From positions 1 through 13,574 of the forward strand of contig JAPLGI010000134.1 in the NCBI GenBank assembly GCA_026390245.1: DNA of 13,574 nt, given 5' to 3'. Positions 1 through 6,720 of the stretch are shown here, piece by piece. The notes below the pieces were generated by a model that searched no databases, had not been told where the DNA came from, and saw nothing but the letters and a program-made list of their open reading frames with translations. Each line of letters starts with the position of its first letter. The first letter of the stretch is position 1. The stretch comes from Caldisericota bacterium (GTDB lineage: Bacteria; Caldisericota; Caldisericia; Cryosericales; Cryosericaceae). The position numbers were made by a program, and so were the translations under genes.

Positions 1-879
1 GCCCGCGACATCGCCATGGTGTTTCAGAACTATGCCCTGTACCCACACATGACGGTACGCGACAACATTTCGTTTGGTCTCAAGCTGCACAACATCCCAA
101 ACCCGGAGATCAATGACCGCGTCGAAGAAGCTGCCCACATGCTCGGACTGGAGGACTACCTCAAGCGTGTCCCCAAGGAGTTGTCCGGCGGGCAGCGCCA
201 GCGCGTTGCTCTCGCCCGTGCAATCGTCCGCAAGCCCAAGGTCTTCCTCATGGACGAGCCACTGTCCAACCTGGATGCCAAGTTACGCGTACAGACCCGT
301 GAGGAGCTGATCAAGCTGCATCAGACGCTCGGCGTTACCACCATCTACGTCACGCACGACCAGGTCGAGGCAATGACCCTTGGCTCGCGCGTGGCGGTCA
401 TGGAAAATGGGTTTCTGCGCCAGATCGGCAAACCGCGTCAGGTGTACGACAATCCCACCAACAAGTTTGTCGCCGGGTTTGTCGGCACTCCTCCCTCCAA
501 CTTCGTTCCCGTCGATCTTGTTCTGTCTCCAACGCCCGCACTGGACGTCGAGGGACAGCACATACAGCTGTCCGCCACCCAGCGGCAGGCCGTCAAGGCC
601 GTACCGGCTGGCCGCTATGCATGGGGCGTCCGGCCCGAGGACCTGCTCGTCGAGGGTCAATCCAGCATGCCAGAAGTCGCCGCGACGTTCGATGCAAAAA
701 TCTCATTTGTCGAGATGATGGGCAGTGAAACCTTCATCCATACGACATTGGCTGGTGCCAGGGTCGTCGTGCGTGCAAGCAGCGCTTCTGAGTACGCGCA
801 GGGTGACATGGTTAAACTGGTCGTCAACGTCGCCCGCACGCATCTCTTCAATTCGGACTCGGGAGAAGCGATCTTCTAG
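1..879 (+). CDS. Sugar-type ABC transporter ATP-binding protein (MalK/UgpC-like), 5' truncated by window edge
   Basis: This is the cytoplasmic ATPase subunit of an ABC importer of the carbohydrate-uptake (CUT1, MalK/UgpC/MsmX) class, which hydrolyses ATP to drive permease movement. The reading frame is open from base 1, so the N-terminus with Walker A lies outside the window; roughly 75 residues are missing by comparison with the usual 360-370. Visible in order are the Q-loop (MVFQNYALYPHMTV, from base 16), the ABC signature LSGGQRQR (bases 181-204), Walker B with D-loop (VFLMDEPLSNLD, from about base 244), and the H-loop histidine in IYVTHDQ. The last 120 or so residues form the C-terminal regulatory/TOBE region typical of MalK-type ATPases. 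The ATG at 16 is internal and is not the start. The substrate cannot be told from this subunit. No permease or binding-protein gene follows; the unit ends at the hairpins downstream. Confidence 0.95.
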   Translation, partial: ARDIAMVFQNYALYPHMTVRDNISFGLKLHNIPNPEINDRVEEAAHMLGLEDYLKRVPKELSGGQRQRVALARAIVRKPKVFLMDEPLSNLDAKLRVQTREELIKLHQTLGVTTIYVTHDQVEAMTLGSRVAVMENGFLRQIGKPRQVYDNPTNKFVAGFVGTPPSNFVPVDLVLSPTPALDVEGQHIQLSATQRQAVKAVPAGRYAWGVRPEDLLVEGQSSMPEVAATFDAKISFVEMMGSETFIHTTLAGARVVVRASSASEYAQGDMVKLVVNVARTHLFNSDSGEAIF

Positions 880-880
880 C

Positions 881-923
881 TGTAACACTCTCGGGACGGT
901 TCCATTCTCGAGAGAGTGTTACA
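881..923 (+). terminator. Long inverted repeat after the ABC ATPase gene (first of two tandem hairpins)
   Basis: TGTAACACTCTC (881-892) and GAGAGTGTTACA (912-923) are perfect 12-bp complementary arms. The stem can extend inward with a 2-nt bulge (893-896 with 906-909), leaving a loop of about 9 nt. It begins one base after the stop codon and has no T-run after it, so alone it is not a canonical intrinsic terminator. It could protect the mRNA 3' end, act together with the next hairpin, or be an operator palindrome. Confidence 0.6.
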
Positions 924-930
924 CTCGTGA

Positions 931-962
931 CCCCGCCACAGTTACGGCGGGGCTTTGCGTTG
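931..962 (+). terminator. Intrinsic terminator of the ABC transporter unit
   Basis: The stem is CCCCGCC (931-937) paired with GGCGGGG (946-952), with an 8-nt loop, followed by the moderately T-rich CTTTGCGTT. The GC-rich stem and T-rich tail fit Rho-independent termination of the upstream gene. It lies 52 bases after the stop codon and before the promoter of the next gene. Confidence 0.7.
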
Positions 963-983
963 CATTTGTGAATAGCAATACGG

Positions 984-1011
984 TTGCAAAATTTGAAACA
1001 CAATCTATGAT
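984..1011 (+). promoter_or_regulatory. Putative sigma-70-type promoter for the DUF2892-like gene
   Basis: A -35-like TTGCAA (984-989) and a -10-like TATGAT (1006-1011) are separated by 16 bp. Transcription would start near 1018, giving a leader of about 31 nt that contains the ribosome binding site. The position between the upstream terminator and the gene supports it. Called by motif only. Confidence 0.5.
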
Positions 1012-1048
1012 GCTCGAAGTACTTGACAATCCAGACAGAGGAGACGCG

Positions 1049-1246
1049 ATGAAACAGAATGAAAGCATGACCGATCGTATCATTCGGGTGGTTGCAGGTG
1101 TTGTTTTTCTTGCACTGGGGCTCTTTTCTCATGCCAACATGACGCTTCGCGTTGTCCTTGACATCCTGGGCGTCATTGCATTGTTCACGGGTATTACCGG
1201 CTTCTGCGGTCTCTACGCGCTGTTCCACTTCAGTACGAAGAAATAG
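1049..1246 (+). CDS. Small membrane protein, DUF2892/YgaP-like transmembrane domain family
   Basis: A 65-residue protein with a polar N-terminus (MKQNESMTDR) and two hydrophobic segments, at about residues 11-28 and 34-57, joined by a short turn with SHANMT. This layout, with a conserved first-helix pattern (RIIRVVAGVVFLALG) and the closing GFCGLYALF motif, matches the DUF2892 (YgaP-like transmembrane) family of bacterial inner-membrane proteins. In other genomes the domain stands alone or is joined to rhodanese domains; its role is unknown. The start at 1049 follows AGAGGAGA (1037-1044) with a 4-nt gap. A longer in-frame reading upstream (from 725) would cross both terminator hairpins and is rejected. 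The gene appears monocistronic, with its own promoter and a strong terminator 28 bases after the stop. Confidence 0.88.
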   Translation: MKQNESMTDRIIRVVAGVVFLALGLFSHANMTLRVVLDILGVIALFTGITGFCGLYALFHFSTKK

Positions 1247-1274
1247 GCACGCCTTCTGACTTACTCCGCAGCAG

Positions 1275-1313
1275 CGGCCCTTGTTCGGACCTACTCCGAA
1301 CAAAGGCCGTTTT
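1275..1313 (+). terminator. Intrinsic terminator after the DUF2892-like gene
   Basis: CGGCCCTTGTTCGGA (1275-1289) pairs with TCCGAACAAAGGCCG (1295-1309), a 15-bp stem with one mismatch and a 5-nt loop, followed directly by TTTT (1310-1313). This is a textbook Rho-independent terminator. Confidence 0.88.
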
Positions 1314-1362
1314 CATCGGGATACCAAGTGCTGACATAGCCGATGCTTCAGTACGCAACCCG

Positions 1363-1371
1363 TGGTATGCT
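1363..1371 (+). promoter_or_regulatory. Putative extended -10 promoter element for mnmG
   Basis: TGGTATGCT (1363-1371) has the TGn extension followed by TATGCT. No good -35 box lies at 16-18 bp, which is typical of extended -10 promoters. Transcription would start near 1378, about 22 nt before the chosen ATG and upstream of its ribosome binding site. Motif evidence only. Confidence 0.4.
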
Positions 1372-1400
1372 ATGTCCATACTATGCCAGGGGATGAACCA

Positions 1401-3326
1401 ATGAGCGAACAGAATGAGTTCAGTGGAGGCAGCAGGTACGACTGCATCGTCGTCGGGGCGGGGCACGCTGGGTGCGAGGCAGCGCTGGTCACGGCGCGCG
1501 CCGGATTGCAGGTACTGGTTCTGACCGGTTCCATGGATGCCATCGCCTGGATGCCGTGCAACCCGGCCATCGGCGGCCCTGGCAAGGCGCAGGTGGTGCG
1601 CGAGGTCGATGCTCTTGGTGGCGAGATGGGACTCAACGCCGAACGGGCACTGACGCAGATCAAGCTGCTCAACACCTCCAAAGGTCGGGCTGTCCAGAGT
1701 GTACGCACTCAGTGCGACAAGTGGCAGTACAGTACGAACATGAAGCAGGTCCTCGAGAATCAGCCCAACCTGACGCTGAAGCAGGAACGCGTGGAGCACC
1801 TGCTCACGCAATCCGGTCATGTCACCGGGGTTGTCACCAACTACCGCGTCCGTTATGAGGCCGACACTGTCATCCTGACGACCGGCACCTACCTGGGCGG
1901 CGTCATCCACATCAGCGACATCGCCATCCCCGCCGGACGCGCCTGGGACTTCGCCAGCAGTGGCATCAGTGACTCCCTGAGGGAGCTGGGCTTCGACGTC
2001 CAGCGCTTCAATACGGGCACGACGCCGCGCATCGACAAGCGGAGTGTGGACCTGAGCAAGTTCGTGCTCGAGGAGGGTGACAGCATCCCTCTACACTGGT
2101 CCTTCCGCAGCAAGCCGCGCGTCTGGGAGAACCAGCTGCCCAGCTACCTCAACTGGACCAACCCGCAGACCATCGAGGTCACCCGCAAGTACATGCAACT
2201 GTCGCCATCCGTCATGGGTCTCATGGTGCATGTGGGACCGCGCACCTGTCCCAGCATCGAGGAAAAGGTCCGATGGTACCCGGACAAGACGCGCCACCAG
2301 CTGTTTCTCGAGCAGGAAGGCCGGAACACCAACGAGATGTACGTGCAGGGCATGTACATGAGCGTCCCGCTGCCGATGCAGGAGGAGATCCTGCGCACCA
2401 TCCCCGGCATGGAACACGTGGAGATCATGCGCCCCGCCTATGCCATCGCCTACGATTACGTCAACCCGCAGGAACTCAAGCTGACACTCGAGACGAAGCG
2501 CGTTGAAGGCCTGTTCCTGGCCGGCCAGATCAATGGCACGACCGGGTACGACGAGGCGGCAGGCCAAGGCATCATCGCCGGCATCAACGCCGCTCAAAAG
2601 GTCAGGGGTCTCGACCCCTTCGTCCTGCGGCGCTCGGACGGATACCTGGGTGTGCTCGTCGACGACCTCACAACCAAGGAGCTCATCGAACCATACCGCA
2701 TCACACCCAGTCACTGTGAGTACCGCCTCATCCTCCGGGAAGACAACGCCGACCTGCGTCTCACGCCTCTTGCCCATGAACTGGGTATCATCGACGATGC
2801 CGCCTATCAGCGTGTCGTGTACAAGCAGCAGGAACTGGACCGCCTCAAGGAGGTCCTGCGGGCACGCATGCTGAACCCGGACAGCACGACGCTGGAACGG
2901 CTGACCACGCTTAATGTCGGTTCCATCCAGACGCCGACGTCGCTTGCCACACTGCTGAAGCGCCAGGACTTCTGGAAGAAGGACCTGGTCGCCCTGGCTC
3001 CCGATCTTGCGGACGTGGACGACGAGCTGCTGGAGGAGCTGGAGACGGAGGTCAAGTACGAGGGGTATATCGTGCGTCAGCAGGCGAAGGTCCGCGACCT
3101 CTCACAGCTCGAAGGATATGCGGTCCCGCAGGAGGTCAACTTCGCGCTGGTGCCATCGTTGTCCAAGGAAGGACGCGAACGCATGGTCGAGGCGAAGCCA
3201 CAGACACTGGGTCAGGCGTCCCGCCTCAGCGGCGTCCGGCCAGCTGACGTGGCCGTGCTGCTGCACTACCTCCAGAACCGAAAGCGCACCACAAAGGACT
3301 CACCAGCAACGGACAACGGATCCTGA
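1401..3326 (+). CDS. mnmG: tRNA uridine-34 5-carboxymethylaminomethyl modification enzyme MnmG (GidA)
   Basis: MnmG is an FAD enzyme that works with the GTPase MnmE to install (carboxymethyl)aminomethyl groups at C5 of wobble uridine in certain tRNAs. The 641-residue protein is close to the usual 620-635. Motifs in order: the FAD dinucleotide fold [12 protein letters not shown] (residues 17-28); CNPAIGG with Cys53 and [11 protein letters not shown] with Cys283, the two cysteines known to matter in the family; [19 protein letters not shown] (307-325); the FAD-binding [16 protein letters not shown] (375-390); [15 protein letters not shown] (440-454); and the C-terminal helical MnmE-binding part with YEGYIVRQ. 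The ATG at 1401 follows AGGGGA (1388-1393) with a 7-nt gap; the in-frame ATG at 1362 has no such site and lies within the proposed promoter. Several motifs vary from the common form ([29 protein letters not shown]), so the sequence is divergent but complete. mnmE and rsmG are not beside it. Confidence 0.96.
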   Translation: MSEQNEFSGGSRYDCIVVGAGHAGCEAALVTARAGLQVLVLTGSMDAIAWMPCNPAIGGPGKAQVVREVDALGGEMGLNAERALTQIKLLNTSKGRAVQSVRTQCDKWQYSTNMKQVLENQPNLTLKQERVEHLLTQSGHVTGVVTNYRVRYEADTVILTTGTYLGGVIHISDIAIPAGRAWDFASSGISDSLRELGFDVQRFNTGTTPRIDKRSVDLSKFVLEEGDSIPLHWSFRSKPRVWENQLPSYLNWTNPQTIEVTRKYMQLSPSVMGLMVHVGPRTCPSIEEKVRWYPDKTRHQLFLEQEGRNTNEMYVQGMYMSVPLPMQEEILRTIPGMEHVEIMRPAYAIAYDYVNPQELKLTLETKRVEGLFLAGQINGTTGYDEAAGQGIIAGINAAQKVRGLDPFVLRRSDGYLGVLVDDLTTKELIEPYRITPSHCEYRLILREDNADLRLTPLAHELGIIDDAAYQRVVYKQQELDRLKEVLRARMLNPDSTTLERLTTLNVGSIQTPTSLATLLKRQDFWKKDLVALAPDLADVDDELLEELETEVKYEGYIVRQQAKVRDLSQLEGYAVPQEVNFALVPSLSKEGRERMVEAKPQTLGQASRLSGVRPADVAVLLHYLQNRKRTTKDSPATDNGS

Positions 3327-3358
3327 CTCGCCGGCAATAACTGACAGGCAGTCAGGCT

Positions 3359-4534
3359 CTAACGTCCCGCATAGATCCCGGCAAGCTTGGACAACTCCGC
3401 AAACAGCGCAAGCACTGCGGTATTGTCGCCGTCGGCATTGGTGAATGCGATCACGCCGATACCCCGAGAAGGTTGCAGCAGTACAAACGTGTCAAACGTG
3501 TCGCAGGTCCCCCGGTGCCAACTCGTCGGTACACCTTCAATCAGTTCTTCGTGCCACCCACTGCTGTATGCCAGGACCGGCTGATGAAGACGCTGGATTT
3601 CCGCGGCCGAGAGAATGCTGCTATCAATACTCTCGAGTCCTGCGAGGTGCAGGCGGGCAAAGCCACCGTAATCCCGAATGGACATGCTGACATCGCCTGC
3701 CGGGACAAGCACGGCGGGTACCCTGTAATTGTCCGATGGGTCGTGAGGCGTGACCACACCGTTCTTGATCCGGTGGCCCCAGGGTTCGCTCACCCCGGAC
3801 AGGAGCGGCCAGCCATATGTGGCCCCTGCGTTCAGCGGGCCGAACAGGCGCTCCTGCATCAGCTGTTCCCATGTCTCCCCGGTCGCCCGCTCCGCGATCG
3901 CGGCCGCTACAGCGTAGCCTGCATTGGAATATTGATACACGCCTGCCGGGCCCATGGGTGGTCTCACCAGGACCATGCGCGCGAAGGCCTGTCGCTGCTG
4001 TGCCGGCGTTCCGCTGAATGGCGGAATGCTCTCCCACTCAGGATCCGTCGTGTAGCGTGGCAACCCGGATGTATGCGTGAGCAGCTGTTCCAGTGTCACG
4101 TCTCGGTATCGCGGATTCATGACGGACACCCACGACGGAAACGCTTGGGCCAGAGTCATGTCCCAGCTGAGCTTCCCCTCCTTGACCAGCGTTGCCAGCA
4201 TGGTAGCCGTCATCGCCTTGGTCATCGATCCGAGATGAAAGAGGTCCTGAAGTGTGACCGTGTCTGTACCCCCGGCCTTGCGCACGCCGTCAGAAGCGAC
4301 TTCAACGATCCCATCTGCATCAATGACACATAGTTCCAGCGCAGGAAGATGATATGTCTCCCGCAGGGCGATGACGTCTCGCTGAAGCACCGTCGGCCGC
4401 GCAGGAATGGCTGTCCCGTTCGGTGGGTATGTGGGAGCATCTGCATCGTTCACAGGAAAAGCCAGGGCTGCGGCGAGCATCATCGCCACGACCAGTCCTG
4501 TCCCCCTCAACGCAGTCCATCTTCGCACGTGCAT
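3359..4534 (-). CDS. Secreted serine hydrolase of the class C beta-lactamase / esterase / DD-peptidase family
   Basis: A 391-residue protein with an N-terminal signal peptide: basic MHVRRW, a hydrophobic core at about residues 12-26, then an ADA-type cleavage region near 31-33. It has the three active-site motifs of the serine beta-lactamase superfamily: SxxK as SMTK (Ser103, Lys106), YxN as YSN (202-204), and HxG as HRG (340-342) in place of KTG. HxG is common in class C-like esterases and D-aminopeptidases, so beta-lactamase activity against drugs should not be assumed; peptidoglycan trimming or ester hydrolysis is as likely. The protein should act outside the cytoplasmic membrane. The gene is convergent with mnmG (32-bp gap) and divergent from the membrane protein gene at 4644. 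The start at 4534 has no clear ribosome binding site but lies 6 bases after a TACAAT box, so translation may be leaderless. An internal TTG or GTG start slightly downstream is possible. Confidence 0.9.
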   Translation of the reverse strand: MHVRRWTALRGTGLVVAMMLAAALAFPVNDADAPTYPPNGTAIPARPTVLQRDVIALRETYHLPALELCVIDADGIVEVASDGVRKAGGTDTVTLQDLFHLGSMTKAMTATMLATLVKEGKLSWDMTLAQAFPSWVSVMNPRYRDVTLEQLLTHTSGLPRYTTDPEWESIPPFSGTPAQQRQAFARMVLVRPPMGPAGVYQYSNAGYAVAAAIAERATGETWEQLMQERLFGPLNAGATYGWPLLSGVSEPWGHRIKNGVVTPHDPSDNYRVPAVLVPAGDVSMSIRDYGGFARLHLAGLESIDSSILSAAEIQRLHQPVLAYSSGWHEELIEGVPTSWHRGTCDTFDTFVLLQPSRGIGVIAFTNADGDNTAVLALFAELSKLAGIYAGR

Positions 4535-4540
4535 CTTCTT

Positions 4541-4546
4541 ATTGTA
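4541..4546 (-). promoter_or_regulatory. Putative -10 box (TACAAT) abutting the serine hydrolase start codon
   Basis: On the minus strand TACAAT is followed by AAGAAG and then the ATG at 4534. With usual -10 to +1 spacing the transcript would begin on or next to the A of the ATG. The -35 region is weak (AAGAAG at 17 bp). See the finding on leaderless initiation. Confidence 0.4.
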
Positions 4547-4643
4547 GCACGCTCGCTGGTCGCCTTCTTTTCACCGTCACGTGTACGGACAGATACTGTC
4601 TTGCGTACTACCACGTGAAGGCCTGTCAATCCTGGAGGAAGCG

Positions 4644-6266
4644 GTGAGAGAGGAACACGAAACAAGGCACGGTTACGTTCTGGCATTCGCTGGCTTGGCT
4701 GTGGTTGTCCTGGCGGCGATTGCTGTACGCGTGTCCATACAGTTTGGCACGAGCCTCATGCCCGGGATGAATGGAGCGTACTACCTCGTCCAGGTGCGAG
4801 CCGTTATTGAGAAGGGTCACCTGGCCGAGCACGACATGCCGCTCATCTTCTGGCTGCAGGCTGCCTTGGCCAAGCTCGTTCAGTCCCTAAGCACGCTCAC
4901 CCTCGAACCCTCGATCGTGCTTGCCTCCAAGCTGTTTGACAGTATTGTCCCTCCACTGGCTGCCATCCCTGCATTCCTGATGGCCATCCGCTGGCCGGGT
5001 GGCAAACGCTCCGCGTGGGCGGGCATCACCGCGGCCACGCTGGCAGTCCTTTCGTCCGGTCCGCTCCGGATGGTCGGAGATTTCCAGAAGAACGCTCTGG
5101 GCATGCTCTGGGTGCTGAGCTGCGCGTACTGCCTGCAGCAGGGCCTGGACCGGCGCTCCTGGCGATACGTGGCAGCAGCCGGACTGTTTCTGGGCCTGGT
5201 CGGGATGACCCACATCGGCGCCTTCGGCGTAACGCTGGCGCTGGTAGTCCTCGTCATTCTGACATGGGCTCTCTTTGCATCAGGGAGGCCACGTCGCGCG
5301 CTGCTGGCCATCGGAGGTGGTACCGTCGCTGTCGCGGGACTGCTCGGCTTGCTGATGGTCCTCGGTGACTCATCTCGCATCACCCGGCTCATGACTCTTC
5401 TTTCGACCCCGCTGTCATTGTTCCGCTCCAGCACCATGGGCAGTTCGGTAGGTGTGGGCACCTGGCTGCGGCTGCAGGATCCACAGACTTTCCTCCTGTC
5501 GCTTGTGCTATCGATTGCTGCTGGGGCAGTACTGATCTGGCGCCGGCATAAGCTTCAACCATGGGAACGCGCGCTCGTCATCGCTTCGGCGATCCTGACA
5601 CTTTTCCTGAGCTCACCGTTCCTCAGCCAGGATATGGCATCCCGCTTCCAGCTCATGGCATTTTCCCCTGCGGTCGTCCTCGTGGCCTTTCTCGCGGCTC
5701 GCAGTGGAAACCTGGCCCTCAGGTCCGCCGTGGTCGTCGGAGTCATTGCGATCGTCCTCGCGACGGTTCCCGGGACCGTGCAGTCACCCAACAGGCCGTC
5801 CATCACTGAGGCTTCATACAGCGAACTCACCAGCCTGGGGACATCGATGACCGACCCTGCGCACACGCTCATCATTGCGCGCCACGGTCTGGAGTGGTGG
5901 GTCGCCTGGGCCCTGCATACGGACGTGGCCCAGGCGACAGCTGTGACAGATGCCGACTGGACTACCTACACTTCTGTCCTCTATCTGCAGGAGACCGCGA
6001 ACAGCATCGGTAGCGGGATGGGATTTCCTGGAATAGACGCCGGGTCTCGGTTGCCGTCAGGCTTCTCCCCCTCGAGACGGCTATCCGCCCTGCCTCCGCC
6101 AGTACGGCCTGGTTCCATGTCCGGGATACCAAAGACCCCGGGTGGCGGTCTCGGCAACCTGACCCTGCCCGCTGACGCCTCGACACTGTACAGCGGGACC
6201 TGTTTCACGCTTTCGAGCTTGCCGACGCCCGTTGCGGCGCCCGCGGGCCCAGGCGGTGGGCTGTAG
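4644..6266 (+). CDS. Polytopic membrane protein, GT-C glycosyltransferase-like, function unknown
   Basis: A 540-residue integral membrane protein with about 12 hydrophobic segments between residues 11 and 376 (for example 11-29, 66-82, 101-115, 187-209, 218-240, 282-299, 309-325, 341-352, 361-376). The first extracytoplasmic loop (MNGAYYLVQVRAVIEKG, then HDMPLIFW at 63-70) and the later GDFQKNALGMLW and MTHIGAFG segments resemble uncharacterised bacterial and archaeal membrane proteins distantly related to GT-C, lipid-linked-sugar glycosyltransferases. No clear catalytic DxD/ExD pair is seen, so enzymatic function is unproven. Residues 385-455 look soluble, and about 460-540 form a low-complexity Pro/Gly/Ser tail. 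The GTG start at 4644 follows TGGAGGA with GGAGG at 4634-4638; the ATG at 4581 in the same frame lacks a ribosome binding site and adds a polar leader. It is divergent from the serine hydrolase gene and followed by an independently promoted gene. Confidence 0.75.
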   Translation: MREEHETRHGYVLAFAGLAVVVLAAIAVRVSIQFGTSLMPGMNGAYYLVQVRAVIEKGHLAEHDMPLIFWLQAALAKLVQSLSTLTLEPSIVLASKLFDSIVPPLAAIPAFLMAIRWPGGKRSAWAGITAATLAVLSSGPLRMVGDFQKNALGMLWVLSCAYCLQQGLDRRSWRYVAAAGLFLGLVGMTHIGAFGVTLALVVLVILTWALFASGRPRRALLAIGGGTVAVAGLLGLLMVLGDSSRITRLMTLLSTPLSLFRSSTMGSSVGVGTWLRLQDPQTFLLSLVLSIAAGAVLIWRRHKLQPWERALVIASAILTLFLSSPFLSQDMASRFQLMAFSPAVVLVAFLAARSGNLALRSAVVVGVIAIVLATVPGTVQSPNRPSITEASYSELTSLGTSMTDPAHTLIIARHGLEWWVAWALHTDVAQATAVTDADWTTYTSVLYLQETANSIGSGMGFPGIDAGSRLPSGFSPSRRLSALPPPVRPGSMSGIPKTPGGGLGNLTLPADASTLYSGTCFTLSSLPTPVAAPAGPGGGL

Positions 6267-6324
6267 CCCGCAACAGAATCCACGCCTCTTTCTTGGCCCC
6301 CATTGACCTCCTGCCAGAGGAGCA

Positions 6325-6353
6325 TTGCGCATCCCTTCTCGTGACGCTACAAT
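6325..6353 (+). promoter_or_regulatory. Putative sigma-70-type promoter upstream of the OsmC-like reading frame
   Basis: TTGCGC (6325-6330) and TACAAT (6348-6353) are separated by 17 bp, the optimal spacing. Transcription would begin near 6360, giving a leader of about 25 nt that contains the GGAGG at 6374-6378. One of the best promoter matches in the window. Confidence 0.55.
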
Positions 6354-6384
6354 GACGTATGGCAACTTACGTCGGAGGCATCAC

Positions 6385-6720
6385 ATGGAATTCACACTCG
6401 AGTTCGAGAGAAGCGGCGACTTCATCGGTGTGGCGCGGTCACACGGCGTGGAACTGGTCTTTGATACGGGACACGGCATCGACAAGCAGGGGCTGTGGCC
6501 AATGGAAGTGCTGGTGGCGTCACTGGGTGGATGCCTGAACCTGGACCTGGGAGCAGCACTGCAGGAGTCTGACTACGCAGTCGACCAGCTGACGATGACG
6601 ATCACTGGTCATCGCGACGACTCGACGTCACCATTGCCGCTCACACGCCGTGAACATAGCTGGACCCTTCACAGTCCAATAGGTGCATCCGGAAGCAATT
6701 CTGCTGTTGTGGAGGTACAC
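6385..6720 (+). pseudogene. Truncated OsmC/Ohr-family protein, N-terminal half, no stop codon of its own
   Basis: The first 87 or so codons encode the N-terminal half of an OsmC-family peroxiredoxin-like protein, which normally reduces organic hydroperoxides in the cytoplasm using two cysteines. Visible are the beta-strand start (MEFTLEFERSGDFIGVARS), the WPMEVLVASLGGC segment (residues 38-50) with the first conserved Cys50, and TMTITGHRDDSTSPLPLTR (70-88). After that, where the family continues for about 50 residues to the second cysteine, the sequence becomes unrelated (about 89-112) and runs without a stop into the ATG of the next gene at 6721. The start at 6385 is well supported by GGAGG (6374-6378), 6-nt gap, and a good promoter. 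The product is either a broken OsmC or the N-terminus of a 340-residue fusion. Lacking the second cysteine, it should not have normal peroxidase activity. Confidence 0.7.

Noticed and set aside
283..660. Minus-strand frame inside the ABC ATPase gene
   Set aside because: It is antisense to a strongly conserved coding region, with no motif or start signal.
725..1048. Upstream extension of the DUF2892-like frame (173 aa)
   Set aside because: It would overlap the ABC ATPase gene, cross two hairpins and the promoter, and encode a low-quality Ser/Arg/Thr-rich sequence.
3341..3355. CTGAC-aggca-GTCAG stem between mnmG and the convergent serine hydrolase
   Set aside because: A 5-bp stem with no T-run; too weak to call as a shared terminator.
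6243..6271. GCGGGC...GCCCGC pairing overlapping the stop of the GT-C-like gene
   Set aside because: The 6-bp stem has a long loop, includes the stop codon and lacks a T-run; too weak to call as a terminator.
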